38,128 nucleotides of DNA, taken from NCBI GenBank assembly GCA_020629515.1, contig JAHDDE010000008.1, positions 1,541-39,668 on the forward strand. The letters run 5' to 3'. The translations under genes and the position numbers were made by a program. The notes under the pieces were generated by a model. The model was not told the DNA's origin. It searched no databases and saw only the letters and a list, made by a program, of their open reading frames with translations. Source of the DNA: Saprospiraceae bacterium (GTDB lineage: Bacteria; Bacteroidota; Bacteroidia; Chitinophagales; Saprospiraceae). Positions 35,586-38,128 of this stretch are shown piece by piece (positions within the stretch are counted from its first letter, which is position 1; each line of letters opens with the position of its first letter).

Positions 35586-37742
35586 TTAGTTAGCTATTTT
35601 TTGATACCATTCTGAGAGTATTTTTTCTCCTTCCTTGCCTTGAGGAGTATAGTCTCTTTCTGGATAACCCTCATGTCCTGCCCCATTAGGAAACCACTTC
35701 CATAAAAATCCACCCACCCAGAATTCTTCATCTGAAAATGACCGCAGTAAGGCTTTGAGAGAATTAGCCTGTGCACGCTCATTAATATCTAAACTTTGCA
35801 CCTTTTTTTCTAATTCCCAAGTTTTGCCCGCAGCACCATCAACACTTAGATATCCATATTCTGTAAACAATATAGGTCGACCAGTTTTCTTACTGAACTT
35901 TCTAAGTTTATTTACGATTGGTCTCCATTTTAACTGGAGATAATAACTATTAGGTGTATCAAAATCAGCAAGAGGAAAATAGGCACTAATCCCAATATAA
36001 TCTAAGGCATCCCAAATTGGGACCTTATGATAAGAATCCCAATTAGCAGAATAGGTCAATTTGCCTTTATATACATTTCTGATCTCTTTGATGAGATCTC
36101 GCCAAAATCGCTCTCTCTTTACGACACTTACACGAAACTCAGTGCCTATACAAATCATCTCAACACCATACTTATTAGCGATATCTATAAATGACAATAT
36201 ATACTCTCTGTATGTTTTTTCCCATATAAGCCAGTCTTCCTCTGTATCATAATCCATCTCGCCTACCCAAGCTCCTCTCATCCAAACTTGGGGTTTGAGC
36301 ATGACGTTCAATTCATGTTTTTTGGCCAAAATTATCGATTGTTCGATTCCCTCTTTTCTCTCTCCCCACCAATGCTGTTGTGATCCAAATCTGACTTCTG
36401 GATCATCTTTGCCATTGAATGCATAAGGTACAAAAGCCACCCAATTGCTATTAACCTCTTTAATACGTGGCATTGGATCAGTCTTAAATTCTCGTGGAGG
36501 AGCGACCATTGTAATACCTGCCATCTTCTGAGCAAATCCGGCAATACTCAAAAACATCAATATCAAGAGTACCGCACTATGTCGATAGATCTTATCTATC
36601 CAGTACTTTATGCCACATATGCGTAAAGCTTTAAGTAGATTAATACCTATTAAAAAATAGATCGCGGTGGAGAAATATTGTGGAATCATCTCTTGACCTA
36701 TTAACAAGACGATGGAAGAAATAATCGTTAAGAAAATCAAAAACTTCTTAAAAGTATTCTCTTCATGACCAGACATGGCAAAAATCATCCAGGGAGCTGT
36801 CCAAATCAAATTCCAATTATTAACGCAAACCGCATGATCTGTGCCTAACCACATTAAAGCAAAAATCAAAAAACAAACAAACAATAATCCAAACCAAAGT
36901 CTATCATACCAGATGATATAACTATAATCTCCCGCTATATAAGCAATAAAAAATATCAAAAACTCTATTAGTAGTAATCCTCCGAAAAGTTGTAGAGGAG
37001 ATATCCATAATTGTTCACTCACAATACGTGGATGAACTAATATCTGACTATCCGTCTTAACTATATTTTGTGTGCTGTGTTGAGTATCATTGAGATAGTT
37101 ATAATAAAACTCAGGTAAAAACATCTGATCAGACACAGTAGTCATCTTATCTGTACTCGCTCCAAGTAATAGATCCATACCAAACTCTGTCCATGGATGA
37201 TTATCCAGATTAATATGGAGCAAATTTCTAAAAGTCGAAGGCAAGGATACCTCCTTTGGATAAGATATGACGAGGTTATCACTTAATAGATCCCTGATCC
37301 TTGTAGTACAATTATCAAAGAAAAAATCATATTGATAAAATCTGTTTTCAGGTTTCATGTTTTCCTGTAGGGCAGAAAACAATTCTTGCTTTTGTATTGA
37401 TGTTAAACCTAATACCTGTTCTTTGATAGATCTCTGTTCAGCATTGTAAGAATGCAAAAAGGTATCATATTGTGTTACCCCTAAAGAATAATTCAACTTA
37501 CCTCTTAGAAACTTCAACATGAAGTTTTCTTCAAAAGAATTAAAAGTGCCATAGTTGAAAACCCAATCTATATTTTGCTGAGGATCATGAACCCTTACCG
37601 CACTATGTCCAAAAAGTGAATAAAGCATATCTCCTTCACTACATGTCAAGACACTAATCTGTCCTTGATCCGAAAGCACTCTCTGCGAATATCCAGACTG
37701 CCATATCCATCCAACTAATATGACTAATAGGTATCTTGTCAT
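35586..37742 (-). CDS. DUF4105 membrane protein fused to GH113-like glycosidase
   Basis: This is a single frame of 718 residues with three parts. Residues 1-20 are a signal peptide (ends GYSQ). Residues 21-235 are a DUF4105 (Lnb N-terminal type) domain with FGHSAVRVHD (H46) and DNCTTRIRDLL (C145), an H-then-NC pattern like permuted papain-fold enzymes (inference). Residues 245-405 hold five or six membrane helices. Residues 407-718 match GH113: CIGTEFRV with E535 as likely acid/base, LFTEYGY with E628 as likely nucleophile, plus LKPQVWMRGAWVGE and LDYIGISAYFPL. The last hydrophobic segment before the glycosidase (KIYRHSAVLLILMFLSIAGFAQ, split here as KIYRHSA and VLLILMFLSIAGFAQ) looks like a former signal peptide. 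The gene overlaps the PaiB-like gene by ATGA and precedes panC by 5 bp. Confidence 0.85.
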   Translation of the reverse strand: MTRYLLVILVGWIWQSGYSQRVLSDQGQISVLTCSEGDMLYSLFGHSAVRVHDPQQNIDWVFNYGTFNSFEENFMLKFLRGKLNYSLGVTQYDTFLHSYNAEQRSIKEQVLGLTSIQKQELFSALQENMKPENRFYQYDFFFDNCTTRIRDLLSDNLVISYPKEVSLPSTFRNLLHINLDNHPWTEFGMDLLLGASTDKMTTVSDQMFLPEFYYNYLNDTQHSTQNIVKTDSQILVHPRIVSEQLWISPLQLFGGLLLIEFLIFFIAYIAGDYSYIIWYDRLWFGLLFVCFLIFALMWLGTDHAVCVNNWNLIWTAPWMIFAMSGHEENTFKKFLIFLTIISSIVLLIGQEMIPQYFSTAIYFLIGINLLKALRICGIKYWIDKIYRHSAVLLILMFLSIAGFAQKMAGITMVAPPREFKTDPMPRIKEVNSNWVAFVPYAFNGKDDPEVRFGSQQHWWGERKEGIEQSIILAKKHELNVMLKPQVWMRGAWVGEMDYDTEEDWLIWEKTYREYILSFIDIANKYGVEMICIGTEFRVSVVKRERFWRDLIKEIRNVYKGKLTYSANWDSYHKVPIWDALDYIGISAYFPLADFDTPNSYYLQLKWRPIVNKLRKFSKKTGRPILFTEYGYLSVDGAAGKTWELEKKVQSLDINERAQANSLKALLRSFSDEEFWVGGFLWKWFPNGAGHEGYPERDYTPQGKEGEKILSEWYQKIAN

Positions 37743-38128
37743 TTGAGCTTTTTCATTTCTTCTGCGATACTTTGATCCAGTTGAATACCACTTTCTTGGA
37801 GCTGACGGATGATCTCTTGATAATCATTCTCCTTGCGATTTTGGCTTAACTTAAATGCTGCTTCAACTCTATCAATACTCATCCTAAATCCTACTAGACC
37901 ATTTAAATGTGCTCTCCTTTCAGACTCACTAAATTGACTTAATCTAAACCTTCCCTTGCGCCCCTCTTCATATTGATCCACCAAATCACTGATAGAGTTA
38001 ATTAACTCCTCTCCTTCTATTTTCTCCGCTTTACCATAGATATGTACCGCTATATAGTTCCATGTTGGCACATTGACATGATCATACCAAGAGGAAGAAA
38101 TATAAGCATGACTTTGCATGAAAATAGC
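37739..38128 (-). CDS. PaiB-like FMN-binding protein, 5' end outside the window
   Basis: The frame is open to the window edge (A-I-F before the first internal Met), so this is the C-terminal part, about 129 residues of an expected 200. The stretch HAYISSSWYDHVNVPTWNYIAVHIYG, read as HAYISSSWY and VPTWNYIAVHIYG, is the hallmark of the PaiB family of FMN-binding split-barrel proteins, and LNGLVGFRMSIDRVEAAFKLSQNR is its C-terminal signature. B. subtilis PaiB was described as a negative regulator of sporulation and protease genes; many members are more likely flavin oxidoreductases. It overlaps the fusion gene by 4 bp (ATGA). Confidence 0.88.
   Translation of the reverse strand, partial: AIFMQSHAYISSSWYDHVNVPTWNYIAVHIYGKAEKIEGEELINSISDLVDQYEEGRKGRFRLSQFSESERRAHLNGLVGFRMSIDRVEAAFKLSQNRKENDYQEIIRQLQESGIQLDQSIAEEMKKLK

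Overview
The window is a compact, low-GC stretch of bacterial chromosome that looks like Bacteroidota. The sequence shows TAnnTTTG-type promoter boxes (the -7 element of this phylum), few Shine-Dalgarno sequences, a LytTR/LytS-type two-component pair, a secreted M43-type metalloprotease with a domain style common in the phylum, and DUF4920 and DUF4105 proteins. A Saprospiria-like lineage is my best guess, but that is an inference from protein style only. I saw no tRNA, rRNA, CRISPR array, transposase, integrase or phage gene. Almost all genes are core or lineage-typical, so this is ordinary chromosome rather than an island.

Layout. 1-6.1 kb: clpB (minus), then a large secreted protein joining an HExxH peptidase-like domain, a PD40 propeller and an outer-membrane barrel (plus). 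6.2-9.4 kb: a P-loop/DRTGG protein, a 604-bp AT-rich spacer with a strong hairpin, and an unknown 509-residue helical protein. 9.4-11.3 kb: a DUF4920 lipoprotein (minus), then rpsF-rpsR-rplI with a clear promoter and terminator. 11.4-14.8 kb: gpmI, serC and a YgjP-type metallopeptidase (minus). 15-20.7 kb: a small secreted protein (plus), facing rimP-nusA-infB-DUF2400 (minus); rimP has a terminator-like hairpin in its leader. 20.7-25.6 kb: purine nucleoside phosphorylase, uvrA and an HI0933-type flavoprotein (plus operon). 25.6-29.3 kb: a LytS/LytTR pair (minus), divergent from a metalloprotease lipoprotein (plus). 29.4-32.6 kb: a Nif3-like protein, a zinc-ribbon coiled-coil protein and a secreted helical-repeat protein (minus). 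32.8-38.1 kb: a tight minus-strand run of PaiB-like (cut by the window edge), a DUF4105/GH113-like fusion, panC, panD, a flippase-like membrane protein and rfaE2.

How the genes work together: rimP-nusA-infB and rpsF-rpsR-rplI supply translation and transcription-elongation functions. serC and gpmI meet at 3-phosphoglycerate metabolism. panC and panD provide the last two precursors of pantothenate, in a transcription unit shared with envelope-type genes. The most distinctive signals are a 17-bp direct repeat with 21-bp period between the LytS/LytTR operon and the metalloprotease gene, which has the geometry of a LytTR operator; the terminator-like hairpin 14 nt before the rimP start codon; and the DUF4105-GH113 fusion, which still carries an internal signal-peptide-like segment at the join.
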